Assembly: GCA_030789695.1 (NCBI GenBank)
Contig: CM061141.1
Location: forward strand, 322,199,938 to 322,263,937
Direction of reading: 5' to 3'
Length of the DNA stretch: 64,000 bases
Source of the DNA: Scilla litardierei
Taxonomy: Eukaryota > Streptophyta > Magnoliopsida > Asparagales > Asparagaceae
The notes below the pieces were generated by a model. The model was not told the origin of the DNA, ran no database searches, and saw nothing but the letters and a program-made list of their open reading frames with translations. This document shows positions 1-13,700 of the stretch, one piece after another (the stretch's first letter is position 1; every line of letters starts with the position of its first letter). The translations under genes and the position numbers were made by a program.

Positions 1-3
1 TTA

Positions 4-307
4 TGTTGAGAAAATAAAAGTTTACACTAAAAACTATTCTTCATTGATTTCTTTTTAAAAAACTAACAAGTTTGTGGCCTTTAAATAGGCTTACAACTTG
101 ACTCTTAAAACCCAATAGAATTAGAACTTTTAGAATAACTAAAACTCTCAAATAACAAAAGGACTCAAATAACGAAAAGACTCAAATAATTAAAACTCTC
201 AAAATAACAAAAGAATCAACTAATAAGAATTCTCTAAAGACTGAAACTCCATTACATATAAAACCTTTTTAAAATAAAGGAGTTCATCTCAAATTTGATC
301 TCCATCA
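4..307 (-). repeat. 3' LTR of the left-edge element
   Basis: It matches 2730-3012 along its whole length with scattered differences. Shared blocks include GTTTGTGGCCTTTAAATAG and the end block around GATCTCCATCA. It may be truncated by the window edge. Confidence 0.7.
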
Positions 308-637
308 TCCTCCCCGGCTTATTAAGAACTTCACCACCTGATGAACGCCGATATGAATAGCATAGCCAAACAGAAAAATGTAGTCCCTTATAGTTGGAGA
401 AGATGCGTCTATGAATTTTGTAGTACAATAACATGGGAATCTGCAGTAAAATTCTCCTATATAACAAAAGAAATAAAAGAAATAGAACTTCCTTGGTGGG
501 AAGTGGAGAATCTGGTATAACAAATTCAATATGCTCAATCTCCTCAAACTTTTGTGAAATACTTGACTTAATCACATCAAGATTATTGTTCAATAAAGCT
601 CGTCGATGATAACATGTATGATGCATGCAAAGTATCA

Positions 638-1159
638 TTACCTCTCTGGGCAAATTTGAATCATCTCATCATCTATAATTGTAAATTTCAGTAAATTTTC
701 CTTTAATTTTGTAGCAAACGTGTGAGCATCATTGTTAATTGCAAGAGTTTCATCGGTCTCGAGATGCAAAACACTCAAATCAGATGCAAAATGCTCATGA
801 GATACACTAGGTACAAAGTCAAAACCTAATTCTAAGAAACTGAAATTCTCATGATGATGTATTTGTTGTGGTATTTCTTCAACCTTAGTCTTTTCTTTTA
901 TCTCTTTAGCGGTATTAATTTCTGATTTAGTCATATTATCACTTGACCGCTTAAATTTCTTTCCGGCTTTAAAAATAGGCTTCATGTCTACGGAGGCTTT
1001 CATGGATTCCAAATTTAAGACTGGGTTCAATGATTGTTGCACATTGTCCACATAGTAGGGTAATTCAAAATGAAACTTATCAAGGGTAAATATGGGATCT
1101 GCTTGTATTTCACTCCTAACAAATAGGTCGTTGAACTTAGTCGTGCACTCAATGGTCAT
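638..1159 (-). CDS. Unrecognised 173-residue protein of the left-edge LTR element
   Basis: The frame runs from an ATG at 1159 to a stop at 638, inside a non-autonomous LTR element and in the element's own orientation. I recognise no domain. The protein is hydrophilic and rich in Lys, Glu and Asp. It has a basic stretch (FKAGKKFKRSS) near the middle followed by a charged segment (NTAKEIKEKTKVEEI). There is no signal peptide or membrane segment and no zinc knuckle, so it is not an obvious gag. It could be a remnant of a captured host sequence or an element-specific product. Function is unknown. Confidence 0.35.
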   Translation of the reverse strand: MTIECTTKFNDLFVRSEIQADPIFTLDKFHFELPYYVDNVQQSLNPVLNLESMKASVDMKPIFKAGKKFKRSSDNMTKSEINTAKEIKEKTKVEEIPQQIHHHENFSFLELGFDFVPSVSHEHFASDLSVLHLETDETLAINNDAHTFATKLKENLLKFTIIDDEMIQICPER

Positions 1160-2729
1160 GCTTCCTTAACATAGGTAGTTCAGTTTTTCTAGTATGTGTT
1201 CTATAGGTGGATGGTAAATATTTTACTTTAAACTTCATGTCAAATTTTTATAGTCAGTTTATTTTCTAGGACTTCTAGGCGATCTTCTGTTCAATGTATG
1301 TCATCTTTTAGTTCTAGGTATATCTTTTGAAATTGACTTTCTAGCCTTTAAATTGCACTATCAATCATGTTTGCTCTTAGGGTTTTGCAACTACACAATA
1401 ATATGTAATGCCAACCAATCATACAAATGCATATACAAGACCCTAAATACCAACAAATGTGTGCACTAATATGTAATAAAATAAAATCCTAGGATCCAAA
1501 TCTATATGTCAAAATGCAATCTTAAATATACTAATGCAGCAGACAAATCGAGACTAAAAATATGTAATACCAATGATATCAACTAATCTGAACAAAATCA
1601 ATTAGAGGGATTTTTGGAATTTAACAATTAAGGATTTGATCATATTAAAGGTTACCTAAACTGCAAATTAGCTTTGTTGTATCATGCAAGACCTCTAAAA
1701 CTAGTAACGCTTTGATTCAGACGACGATTATGACCGTAAATTTTGCACAAAAAGCTTAAGAAATCAACAAAATATGCTTAAAATATGGCTGAAATATAGC
1801 TAAAACCCGGCTGAAAATTTGTTAAAAATAGACAAACCAGATTGTCCAACTGCGGCTCGGTCGATGGCTCAGGCGGCTCGGTCGATGGCTCAGGCGTAAG
1901 CAACTCGGGGTCGGCCTGATCAAGCCGGGAACGTAGCAATGGCGGCTCAATGGTGCCGGTGAACTTTTCCGATGATTTTAACGGCGATTCGCGGTCAACT
2001 TCCATCTGTATGGTCGCCTGCATGAGGCAAGACCAATGGTAGGGTAGTTGGCTCCAAAAGCCTCAGGAGACAATGCCGGCGTGTCTCGAGTTTCAACGGC
2101 AATGATTTTTGCTCGTTTTGAGTGATGACGATGGTGTCATTAAGATGTTGGTGGGGTCGTAGAGGGCCGTGGAGCGTCGTAGAGGCAGTCGTGGTGGTTG
2201 ACAAGACCGGTGGAGGCGGCGATAGCGTGATTTGATGCAGTGATGATGAATCAGGGTTTCGTGTCATCAATTGTCACCAAGGGCTGGATTCCCCTTCATA
2301 TAATTATTATAAATTAGCACTAATCCCAATGCCCGGGTGTCATGTCGAATCCCATTCTCCGGTAATTCAATCATCTCCTTTTGAAGCGATGGCAGGATCG
2401 ATTCGATGGAGGAAGGGGTTGGCGATGGTGGTGCAGATTTTGGCGGAAGTGGCAATGATGGTTGGTGGACTTGGTGGAGGCAAACGCGTCTACGGCGAAC
2501 GCATGGCGCAGGTTAGGGTTCTTTCTTATTTGTTTGCTTTTTCTATTTTTCACCTTTTTCTTCAGAAAATTCTCTCAAGTTTTTTTAATCCTTTTTTGTT
2601 GTTTTTCTTCTCTCTATTTTTTTCTTTTCAAAAATTTATTTTTTACACTAACTAAAAGATTAATTATGTATGAAAAAGGAAAAAGACCAACCAGATTTAG
2701 CTCGGATACCAATTCAAAAGGTTTAATTT

Positions 2730-3012
2730 TGTGGAGAAACTAAAAGTTTACACCAAAAACAATTATTCTTTGATTTTGTAATTAAAAAACTAATAAGTTT
2801 GTGGCCTTTAAATAGACTAACAACTTGACTCTCAAACCCCAATAGGATTAGAACTTCTAGAATAACTAAAACTCTCATATAAAAAAAACTCAAATAACTA
2901 AAACTCTCAAAATAACAAAAGACTCGACTAATTAGAATTCTTTAAGGACTCAAACTCCACATATAAAATCTTTATAAAATAAAGGAGTTCATCTCAAATT
3001 TGATCTCCATCA
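2730..3012 (-). repeat. 5' LTR of the left-edge element
   Basis: This is the direct-repeat partner of 4-307. It is about 20 bases shorter because the other copy has extra repeated AACTAAAACTC-like units. Seventeen bases separate it from the primer-site match, so the true LTR edge may lie nearer 2714. Confidence 0.65.
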
Positions 3013-5593
3013 TTTTGTTTCCCCATTTGCCCTATATGAGTGTCTGAGTCGCATGATTTTCCAACAAAAATGCCAATAATATTCTAAATATGAAAATTCA
3101 AAAAAATATGTAAACTTACATAAACAATCACCTTAAATCACTATAGAAAAACTATTTCCTAGTGTTTGCTAGCAACCTTAATTAATTTGTATAATATTAT
3201 TTAACCATCAATGTTAAAAAGTTATGTATTATTTTGATCACTTTGTTAAGTATTAAAATAAATATTTCCTTAAGAATTCAAGAAATATTAACAATTAATC
3301 ATTAGCTAAACTTTGGTCTTCAGAAAATCTTCTAATATATAAAATACTATTTTATTAAATGATTAATAAGAAGCTAACCATCAAATTATTATTTTATATT
3401 TTATAGAAAATTTGACATAGTATCCCTTACGTAGTCGTTACGATTTCCATTAATTAATTAAATATATTTTCTTAAAGCATTCGTTATATAATCCTTTATA
3501 TTTGTTCTTTCATGGAACGTTGAGCATTTCTAGAATGCTTAAAAACTCGTTTTTCTTTGTTTAAAAATATTGATGTTATTTATTTTAATATTTTTGTAAT
3601 TATTTTTGTGTCACTCATAAAACCCTAGAACCATTCCCTCCTTCCTCGCCCCTAACCCATTGATAACCATCTATGCACCATCATAAGTTAAATTTAAATT
3701 AAACATGTTATAGAGACCATAGTATATGTTATTATATATACAACTATACTATAACACATGTACATGATATTCAATTAAACATCTTGACTTTACATAAGGT
3801 ACATTACTGTATTCCATATTCAATGCCGAGATCCCATATGCAGCCGAAATATGTTACATATGTTAAACATACTGTTATAATAACTGAAGGTATGCATAGC
3901 ATCTAGAATATGTGGTTATTGATCATCTTCCAAATGATATCATTTTTATTTTTATTTTTATTTTTGTTAAATATTTTTTATATCATTCCCATGCTTTTCT
4001 ACCTACTTCTCGTAACTATTCCTATAAAACTATCTAATTAATAAACACACTAGAAATAATTATATGCTAAGGCATGTTCAACAGTGCCATATCAGTTTGA
4101 TCTATGTGATTTTTTATCCAGCCGTGCCACCTCATACATGCACTTATATATTCAAAGATTCCAAACATGCCATAATATTTTGATCTATCAGTATTATATC
4201 AAAATCTGATAATGTGTTGTGATGTGTTATTATACGCGTAAATGTGCTAGAAATACTTTAACATAGAGGACTTGAAAAATCATTAAATTTCTAACAACCG
4301 ATGCTTTAGCAAACAACATGAAAACTACTGTATTTATGTTCTAGGACATGTAGATCGATTTGAGCAATGCTTATCATCCAATAAGGGAGAGTGTATTATG
4401 TCATCGCCACATGAAGAAATTTCCTCATGTGCGACCTGTTCTCTTATTTATTCTATATTGCATGATGATATGTGTCAGAAGCTACTAGTGTTCACACAAA
4501 AATGCAGTTATTATCTATAGTTAAACCAGACTTATAGGTAGTATGCTCCATCTAATTGTAGATATGATATTATTGACGTTTACTTGTTAATGTAAATATG
4601 TTTTGCATATATCAGCAGGTAAGATAAATGTTATTTATAGCAAGTTTATTAATTGCTACCAAATCAATCTTCCTATGTGACCAATGGGTGAAACATAGAC
4701 AAGCCACCTCTCTTTTAGAGCATGCCATAGCATTTTCATATGCAATTATCATATCTACTCTAAGTATGATATAATGATTCTGATACATATTATTATATAA
4801 CCAGATTTGGTAATAATATGTTGATATATGATGCTATGTTTCGGGATCTACCATTGTAAACACAAATGCTATTGTTATATATGGTTAAGATACCTCCATC
4901 GGCATTATGATATACCTAACTGCAAACATGATATTCTTTTAAAGTTTAACATATTATTCTTAAAGGAAACTGTGTGTAGAATATGAACAGGTATGCTAAG
5001 TGTTATTTTCAGCAAGTTCCCTTTATTACTATTGGATCAAACTTGTTAGGTGATTAGTGGGTGAAATACGGAACAGCCACCTCTCTTAGATTATTTTGTT
5101 CTAGTGACACATCTTCTCAGTGCTCCTAATTGTAACCAAGTACTCATCTTCTCCGTGCTCCTAATTGTAACCAAATACTCATCTTCTATGTGCGTCTTTG
5201 CAAATTTTCACCTCCTGCAAAAGCCTCAGAGCAATCTGGGCTGAAAACACAGCCTGCCATAAACATCCCTTTTCAAACAATGATTTTTTTTACTATTATA
5301 AGTTTTCTAGGTTTTGTGTTATTGTCTCATCTTGTAATATGTCTACTTAACACGTGAAATTTTTAATTGATAGCTCAGGCTTTCTGTGGAATAAATGAAT
5401 GTTTATCTATGAATAATAACTAGAATAAGCATATGAAATTGTGATCATCATATTTTAAAAAATAAATAAATTGTCATCTTACTACAAAGGGTTAAGTTTC
5501 ACGGGTTAAAGAGAGATTCAACCAGAGAATATAGATTGTAAAGGGAAGAAGAGGGGGTTGGGGAAGGGGTTCTCTTTCTTGATACCCAATTTT
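3013..5593. other. AT-rich stretch without genes; degenerate tandem duplication
   Basis: No coding frame of interest. A unit of about 365 bases occurs twice (around 4470-4730 and 4836-5100). Both copies contain GCCACCTCTCTT and GGGTGAAA. A weaker third copy lies before them. A 36-base unit (CTCCTAATTGTAACCAA) repeats at 5108-5190. If the synthetase gene continues leftward, this is intronic. Confidence 0.5.
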
Positions 5594-6195
5594 CGGGGGC
5601 GTAACCAGTATTTTTTGGTGCCCTGGGCGAAAATAAAGTTGATGTAAAAAATAATTTTTAAAAAAATATCAAAACAAAAAAAGGAAATTTAAAAAATACA
5701 ATCTGCAGCGGTAAAATATACCAATATAACGCAACAAAAATGTAACCAAAAATTTGAAATTAATAAATTCCAAAGCAAACAAAAACGTAACCAAAAATTT
5801 AAAATTAATAAATCCCAAATCAAACATAGAAGAGTCTTGAACAACAAAATATGGATGATTCAATTCTAAGAACTAGATCCAATCCTCAAAAACCTGCAAA
5901 AAAGTTTAAAATTAAAAACAATAAACAAAATACTTAACTGAGAGGGCTTTCATTTTTAATAAAATAAAATAAAAACAAAATGTAGCCAATTAACCATCTA
6001 ATGCATAAAAAATAAAAACTCAAAAACTCAAAAATCAACTTTAGATTTCTCCATATTGGTTTCCATTACGATTATAAAGGGATGACACATAACATTTACA
6101 TTGCATTCAATGCAATGACTAATGCCAATTCTAACCGCAGCCAAAAAAGACAACTAGTAAAAACATTTTTGTAATTGTAAACCAAGTGTTGGTAG

Positions 6196-6295
6196 AAATG
6201 GATCATTCTGAAGAAGATTAATGGGTGGATAGAAGATCATTCTGTAGAAGATTAATGGGTGGATAGAAGATCATTCTGTAGAAGATCACTGTTGA
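6196..6295. repeat. 37-base tandem repeat inside the hAT element
   Basis: AGAAGATTAATGGGTGGAT and GATCATTCTG recur two to three times in a row with almost no divergence, so the duplication is recent. Confidence 0.7.
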
Positions 6296-6402
6296 GTCAA
6301 TAGAATCTAAACGAGGCATTTTGAAATTATGCATTGGACTTGCACCTCGTCTAGAGATGTAGAACATAATAGAGATGTGATTGTTGCTTGATAGTGGACT
6401 GT

Positions 6403-6582
6403 ATTTATTGCATGAATGGCAAAATCGGTAACAAAGCTCATCATGGATAATGTTGGATTGAAAATCACCCTAAGTTGCAAAATTATGAAATATTTATTAC
6501 ATGAATAGCAGAATCGGTAACAAAGCTCACCATGGATAAGGTTGGATTGAAAATCACCCTAAGTTGCAAAATTATGAAATAT
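6403..6582. repeat. About 86-base tandem duplication inside the hAT element
   Basis: Two adjacent copies share GGTAACAAAGCTCA and GGATTGAAAATCACCCTAAG. They differ at only a few positions. Confidence 0.75.
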
Positions 6583-7559
6583 TTCTGTATTTGTATCAGA
6601 TCTACAACATGCTCATTCAAGGACTTTGACACGATCATATAACCAAAGCGAAATTCTACAAAATGTGTGGACCATTCTGTTAGCCTTTTTGGATGTTTTA
6701 GAATTAGTAATTAGCAAATATTTTGCATGCAACGACTTCATTTACCAATTGTAGCATGGTGCAATTAAGACTCCAAGAGGAGCGAGAAGAGAATGAAAAA
6801 GGAGAACAGAGATACGATGTTAAAGAAATGCATTTAAACACCTTGATCAGGAAACATGCCAAATGAATGGTTATATTTCATTGTGTCTATATAAAAAAAT
6901 TGTTTTTCTTGCCATAGGCAGCTGCCCAGGGAAAGAAGCATATACCTACACCCCTGCCAATTTCCAATCAAGCCAGATAAAAAGGAGTGATAAATTAAGG
7001 ATCACGGAAACGTTTTGTACAAGATAGCCTATACTTACCCTGCTAAGATATTTTGGGTAAAAAATTCCGAAGAAGGGAGCTTTGGTAATAAAATTGATTT
7101 TAAATTTAAGTGGGTATGGAAAATGTTCCATTTTAAAAATCCAAGAGCCATGTTTTTCTCAAATACAAAAAAAACATGTGTCATCCACAAATCAAATTTA
7201 AAAATCGTGTCAAACGTCAAGGATAAGTTTAAAACTAAAATAAGTGTATGTCATACCAATCAAATCAGAACACTTGGGTCAAAGACAGTCAAAGCACACA
7301 TGCTACAACAGAGTGGAAAAACAGTCTAGCAGCAGCTTAACTGGTTCAGACATCAATGTGCTATAATGGGGTAGACATTGCAACCGCCTAGGCAGGAACC
7401 TAGGCAGTTGTTGGCACTAGGCACTACCTCGAGCACCTAACAAGTCATAGTAGCCCGGTGATGGGAAGCATAATCTTGAAGGATCTTCATCGAATTCCAA
7501 AATGTACAGAAGATTTGAGGTACCTGCTAAACACCATGGTTACCGGCTGAAATTCTTAC

Positions 7560-7703
7560 CGTGTGAAATGGCACATTATCCTTGCCCATGAACTGATATA
7601 ACTCCACATTTTCGGGATTCTTCCACCATTTCTCCCAGTCAGGTGTGTAACATGCTGTGATAGACACATATCCAATTGGAGCATCAAACCACACATAAAA
7701 TAC
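7560..7703 (-). CDS. MetRS: MetRS exon 6, last one in the window
   Basis: Forty-eight codons from [14 protein letters not shown] to NVPFHT, part of the second half of the Rossmann fold. It is followed by a strong donor (GTAAGA), so at least one more exon is expected at lower coordinates. None is visible down to position 1. Confidence 0.94.
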
Positions 7704-10700
7704 CTGGATGAGCATACCAATGAAGAATGTTATTTTAACTTTTAAATACTCGGTCACAATGTGAATCACAAGATAGATTCAGATAGTGATATTGCATAAT
7801 TTCCCTTCTAGTGTGAATTTAATTCCCATAAACATTTGATCATCTATAATGTAGCTAGCACATTAAAACATCTACATCCGAAATTGATATGTGTACCTTA
7901 TCTTTATACTTATCATGGGGAACAGGAACACCCCATTTAAGATCCCTTGTGATGCAACGAGATTTTAACCCTTCCTTTAACCATGCATTTGTTGTTTGAA
8001 TAGCATTTTGGCTCCACGACCCCTCCACGGACATATGTTTAATATACTCCTCCAATTTATCACTGAGAGAAGGGAGCTCCAAAAATAAGTGGTTTGTTTC
8101 TTGTAGGCGTGGAGTGCTCCGACAAACCTACACAAAAATATTTCTGAATATGCATCCAATAGTTTGCACTTTGCAAAGCCGATTTAAATCCAACACATAT
8201 TCCCATCAATAAGATAAAATCAAATAAGATCTTCAAAAGGGAACTTCACCTTGCACTTAGGATCCTTTAATTCAGTAGGATTTAACAATTTCCCACATTT
8301 TTCACATTGGTCGCCACGTGCAGACTCATAATCACAGTTCAAAGTTGGGCATGTTCCCTCAACTAGTCGATCAGCTAGAAAGCGTTTGCAAGTATCACAG
8401 TACAGCTGCCACAAAGTTTCAAAATCAAGACATGTAAAAGAAGCAATAATATAGCAAAGACCAACAGCAGATTACAGGTATTGTCAGGTGTTAGGGTAAT
8501 AGACGGAATATGAAATGCAGACATAAAACATTGGAACACCCATGAATATTGATGCGATTTTTCCGAAGATGTTATATACCTGCTCCATAGTTTTTTCAGT
8601 AAGCCACTTATTCTCCCACAATGTTTGAAATATTGATTGGCAAACTTCAGTCTGTTGCGGAGTGGACGTTCGACCGAACTCATCAAAGCTTATGCCAAAC
8701 CAGTTGTAAACTTCCTTATGAATTGCATGGTATCTACATAGAAATGAATTAATACTTCAAATAGTATGCTAAGGAAGTACCACACATTAGTCCACAAAAG
8801 ATAAGTCATGGTGATCATTACTAAAATACAACATTAATAAAGAAGGTCTTCATGACTATGCCTCATGTTCCAGTTTAGCACTAAATAATGGAGAGTTGAG
8901 AACCAAACAGAATTGTACCAAAAGAAGATAGAAATAAAATAAGATCACAGATGGATCACCATAAAGAAGACTTGGGAGGTTCATCTATTAAGTCGAAGTT
9001 CAGTCAAGCGACTCAAGCCCGATAATGATTGGTTCTACGAAGACTTCAGTGTCCCAATTAGTGTTAAAATTAGTCTCTAACAAAGCTGTCATATGATGAC
9101 ATATATATGTTGTTTATCCTTTTTTTATAATTATTGTATTGTTTACAATTAAAAAAATAATCTGCCATTATTAAGAAAATTACGTATATTGCTAAATAAA
9201 TCACAAAACATTGAAATATTTGCTCATAAAACAAATAAAAATAAAGAGATATGATAGAAGTAAAAAACATAGTTACGAAGGTCCAAAAATAGAAACGAGT
9301 TGTGGGACTCCAAAAAAGTCCATGAGGGTCGACGAGGATAGGTGAATCCTCCTTGAGTGTGGGTCGGTGAAGCACGACAAGACTATACAAGCTCTAAAGA
9401 TGGTCAACATGGTTGGAGCACCGACAACGGACAGCGAACATCGGTAACCTGAGAGCTAAGAGAAAAGATTCGTGTGTTTTTGATGAAACGAGAAATTGAT
9501 AAATTTTAGCTCCAAACAAGAAGCGAGTCAAACTTAAAACAAAACCCAACTGATAAAACCTAACACGAACCCATTTTTGGCTAATGATATATATCATAGC
9601 AATCCTATAGCCATATCATACAATATTTTCCATCATTTGATATGATCATCCGGTATTTATCTAAATCCCTTCAAATTTTATCATAGCACCTCGCATAACG
9701 CAAGATAAACGCGATGTATCTACGTAATTGTAATGTATAGATCATATCTACAATGTTAGCAGTCTTCTTTTTTTATTCTTGAATTCATATTATTTTTGAA
9801 AATATAAGTAGGATGGACTTTCTAATATTTATGAATTTAAACAATTGATAAAATTTATCTAAAGGTTGATCCTTAAGCAATAGCTTTATTGCAAGATTTT
9901 GTGTTCTAACAAAATAGTAGTCCTCAAATTGTAACTGAAATTTATGTTTAGTTTCCCAAATCACTGTCCTCTGCATCATGTAAATCTATCAATGTAGTTA
10001 AACACAGCCTAAACCGGGCCTGCATGCTTCAGATAGACAGGTGCCTATCAGAGTAGGTGTTCACACCACCAAGGTGCCTAGATCAGCCTACCTACTTTTA
10101 AACGCCAAATCTTAGTTATATATTTCTAATGGAATCTAAGTACAATCGAAATGTTTAGGAATCTATTATTTACTTTAGTTCCAAATCACAATTCCATGCA
10201 TCATCCTACTACCAGGGTTTTACTACTAGGATGATTCAATGAATCACAATAGGTGTAAATAGTAAATTTCCATATTACTAACAGGTTTATGTTTAGTCAG
10301 ATGATAAAATCCAAAACATTAAGGCAACAGAAAGGTTTAGACAGACAAAGAAAACGATCTTTTAGTTCTTAATTTCAGAAATTATTAGAACAATAGACCA
10401 CTTTGTGGTATCAGGAAAAATAAGTAACAAATTAGCGAAATAGAATGTGGCTGCACAAAAACTAGGAAGGAATTTAAGATTTCATGAAAAGGATTCAAAT
10501 GTAGAATAAAAAATATGAATGGATAGATATTATGATTTCACAATTTGAGTGTTTTTTTTATTTGAATAAGCGTGTAGCTTTAATGTGATGATATTCTATA
10601 GTTGTAGAGGTTCAGAGAAGGACATTGCTGACATTAGCTAGGAAAAAGGAAGAAAATGGGTTAGAAGTGGACTGAAATAAGTAGCCAGAGTTAAAAATGT

Positions 10701-13700
10701 GAGTATCTCACAAATGAAAAGACCTTTCTCGATTTTCACCCTTTTCTGCCAACCATTTCTTCCACATGTGATGCTTTTATAAAGAAAAGATACAATGGGA
10801 ACCATCCAAAAAATTCTCCATAAATCCTAGAATTTCATTTAATCTGAGCCATCCAATTCATAAAGAGATTTTAAAAATCCTCTAATTGTATAATAAAATG
10901 TTAGAGTTTTCTATGAATCCTAAAGAAATATATTTGTATTAGTGTGAATTTTAAAAAAAAGTCAAATTCCTTTAACACGCCCTACACTAGTACATGTGTG
11001 TCACTGGATACCCTGGTCCCTTAAACAATGAAATTAATAGAAATATCCCCTCATTATATCACAGCTATAAGCGTATGTTTAAATTCATTTTACGTGCTGC
11101 GCACATGTTCTTCTTAGGCAGTTTTGTTCTTCACGAGCCCATAATTGAGTTACAACTCATCTCCCCCAATTTTAACCAAGATTTAGTCATCAGTCTCAAA
11201 GCTACGGCACAGCTTACAATTGAATTTTTTTAAAATTCTTCTCATTTTCTAAACTATACTTTGAAATCAATCCTCCAGAAATAAGTTCCCATCATAATGG
11301 GACAAAATTTGATCAATTTCTGTGAAGTTGATCTATTGATCTTAAGAGGTATTTTTTATTGTGTTTTTAAATTTTTATTTTGGGGATTTTAAGCTTGCCA
11401 TCAACTTATAGTGTTTGGATTTTGAACTCAGATGTCTGAAAGTTGCCATTTTTTAATGTAATATGTAAGTTTGGTTTGCTGATCCCATGGATAGAAGAAG
11501 TTTGATGCATGGTGTTGAGTGTTGGATGCTGGGTGTTGAGTGATCGTAGTGTCATATTCTTTTAGTTTTGTAAAGGTATGGCCTTTTAAGCTTCATTATT
11601 TCTTACTTCAAAGTGTAATGGAACCAAAAGATTGAGGCTTTATGGCTTTATAAAATTTGAAAACTTAATTAGTGATGGGCTAATTAGTTGTTAATCAGTG
11701 CAATAAGTGAAAAACTGCAATAATGGTGTATTTGCTTGTGAAAGTTCAAATTACCTCAACTTCGGAATTCTTTTGCCATCTTATTTCTTCTTCTGCATAT
11801 TGAAAACAAGTTTTCTTTTTTGATAGTATGAATATGTTGCTCATGTTAAGACTGCTGGTGGTGTTGGTGTAAAAGGTGGCTGCAAAAGCAAGACCAGGAA
11901 AACTCATAGCAATGGAAGAAAATGGATCAAAAGTAATATGGGGTCATTGAAGCTTTATTGTAATGATCGCCAATAGCAATCTTTTTTGTTGGGGATTGCT
12001 ATGAGGAGTCCACTCTTTTTTGAGTTTGAAGAAAGTTAGAAGCATATATAGCTCACTTGAGACTTATCACATGATAACCTTTTCTATCAAGGCTGGGGAT
12101 GATATATCTCTCTGTTGCTACTTGTGCATTGATGAACACAGTTTGTGCTATTTCAGTTATCAACATTGTTAATGGATGAATTTATGAATGCTGTGTGAGT
12201 TCTTAGTGAGTGCTCTTGATTTTTTTGGATTACTTTGTTTGATGCAATATGTTACAGATAAAAGCAAGTAAATGTAATCAGTGAATGCATTGCCATAAGG
12301 GTACTTGATGCTAGATACATCCCCTCAGTCCTACGTAGTAATTTAGCTCATAGACAAAAGCTAGTGAAGAAAGATATGTGTATATTCTTTTGATAGATTA
12401 ACAGCCAACCCATAGGCTGTATTGACATGTAATCAAATTTCACTAACTATATCTTGAATTTTCAATCGAAACATCATCCAAAAATCAAGTAAAAGTCAAA
12501 GATGAAAGTATCCACCTAATTCCATTCATTCAAATGTGAGAGTTTTGTACATAGTTAAGAAATTAGTACAAGTAGAAAAGTAAATACAAATTTAACTACA
12601 ATTTCAAGCAAAAAAACTCTCCAGTGATAGTTTTTTCCTACACTTTAACTTGGCCTCCTCATTCTATAATGGCCTCATAATTCTACAATATGATTCTTTG
12701 TTTAACATGTTCTTTATTGTTAAGAGAGATAGTCATGGATTAACTATTTCAAGAGGCATATCAAGGAAAGTGCAGCTTAGCTCACTCTAATGGATGATTG
12801 AAAACAACAATCTTCTAAACAAAAAATAATTAAAAGGAACAGATTCACCAACAGGTAGCTACGCCTAAAGTATGGGCATTGACCGACAATAATGAAGGCC
12901 AACGGGAGGTGATGGCATGCCAAATAAAAGAAAAACAACCTAGGGTTTTAAGTTCTCACAAAGAAGAAGGGTTAGAACTTAGAATCATTTCATTTGTTAA
13001 AATAAATAGAGAAAAGCCAAGTGTAATTGTGGATTTAAAGTGCATTCAATAACATGTGCCAAGAATGTGCCATATACGATTTGACATTCAATTGATGCCA
13101 TGACAGAATGAAAAGATGTTGAGTAATTTTATAATTTAAGTGTATTTAATGAGACAGAAGGAATAGTACATTGGGTGTTACTAAAATTTCCCTTAAAAGA
13201 AAGTCACAGCCTGCCCAATTTTCACTTTGGATAACCAGGTATTGAGAGAATCGTAAGCAGCAATAAAGAATTTGGAGTTGTGTATATTAGGATGATTTTA
13301 CATTGGTTCCTGTAGTAAAAATTTCAATACCATGACCCCTTGTCTAGCGATATAGTTTCAGCTATTACAAAAGGGCTGCTTCATACGTAATTTTTTTATA
13401 AAAACTTTTATCTATGTACCATTTGTTCCAACTAAAGTAAATAAAGTTTATTAACATTGTTTCTCTTTACAAGATGCTCTCTCTAATGGTCTTCCATTCT
13501 ATAACTGTAAACTTCCCTTTTCTGACGCAAGTTATCTCTAGCATCCTTATCTTGAAAGAGAAGTAAGTTAAAAGAGAAAGGATATTAAAGAGAGAAATGT
13601 TGGAGAAATAAATTAGACAGAGAGATTGTTCAGAAAGAGAGATGTTTGAAGAGAGTATAAAAATAGAGAGGTTAGAGATATGACTAAGAGAGGGTTAAAT

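Larger units (their letters stand above)
4..3012 (-). mobile_element. Non-autonomous LTR retrotransposon, minus strand
   Basis: Two direct repeats (about 4-307 and 2730-3012) bound a 2.4 kb interior. On the minus strand the sequence just inside the right repeat reads TGGTATCCGAGC (complement of 2700-2711), close to the initiator-Met tRNA primer site TGGTATCAGAGC. A purine-rich tract (GGGGAGGATGATGGAG) abuts the left repeat. The polarity is therefore minus: the 5' LTR is at 2730-3012 and the 3' LTR is at the window edge. The interior has no integrase, reverse transcriptase or RNase H that I can recognise. It has one 173-codon reading frame. The class is best described as a LARD/TRIM-like non-autonomous element. 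The left repeat may begin outside the window. The target duplication cannot be checked because only three bases lie before it. Confidence 0.7.
5594..6956. mobile_element. hAT-type DNA transposon, non-autonomous or decayed
   Basis: The ends are inverted. The left end reads CGGGGGCGTAACCAG followed by GTGCCCTGGGC. The reverse complement of the right end reads CAGGGGTGTAGG followed by CCCTGGGC. The element is flanked by an 8-base near-duplication, CCAATTTT (5586-5593) and CCAATTTC (6957-6964), and hAT elements make 8-base duplications. I find no transposase with intact hAT motifs. The interior has two local tandem duplications. Orientation is unassigned. Confidence 0.7.

Noticed and set aside
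11830..11960. Short coding-like stretch ([13 protein letters not shown])
   Set aside because: Too short, no recognised family, and no splice or neighbour support within the MetRS intron.
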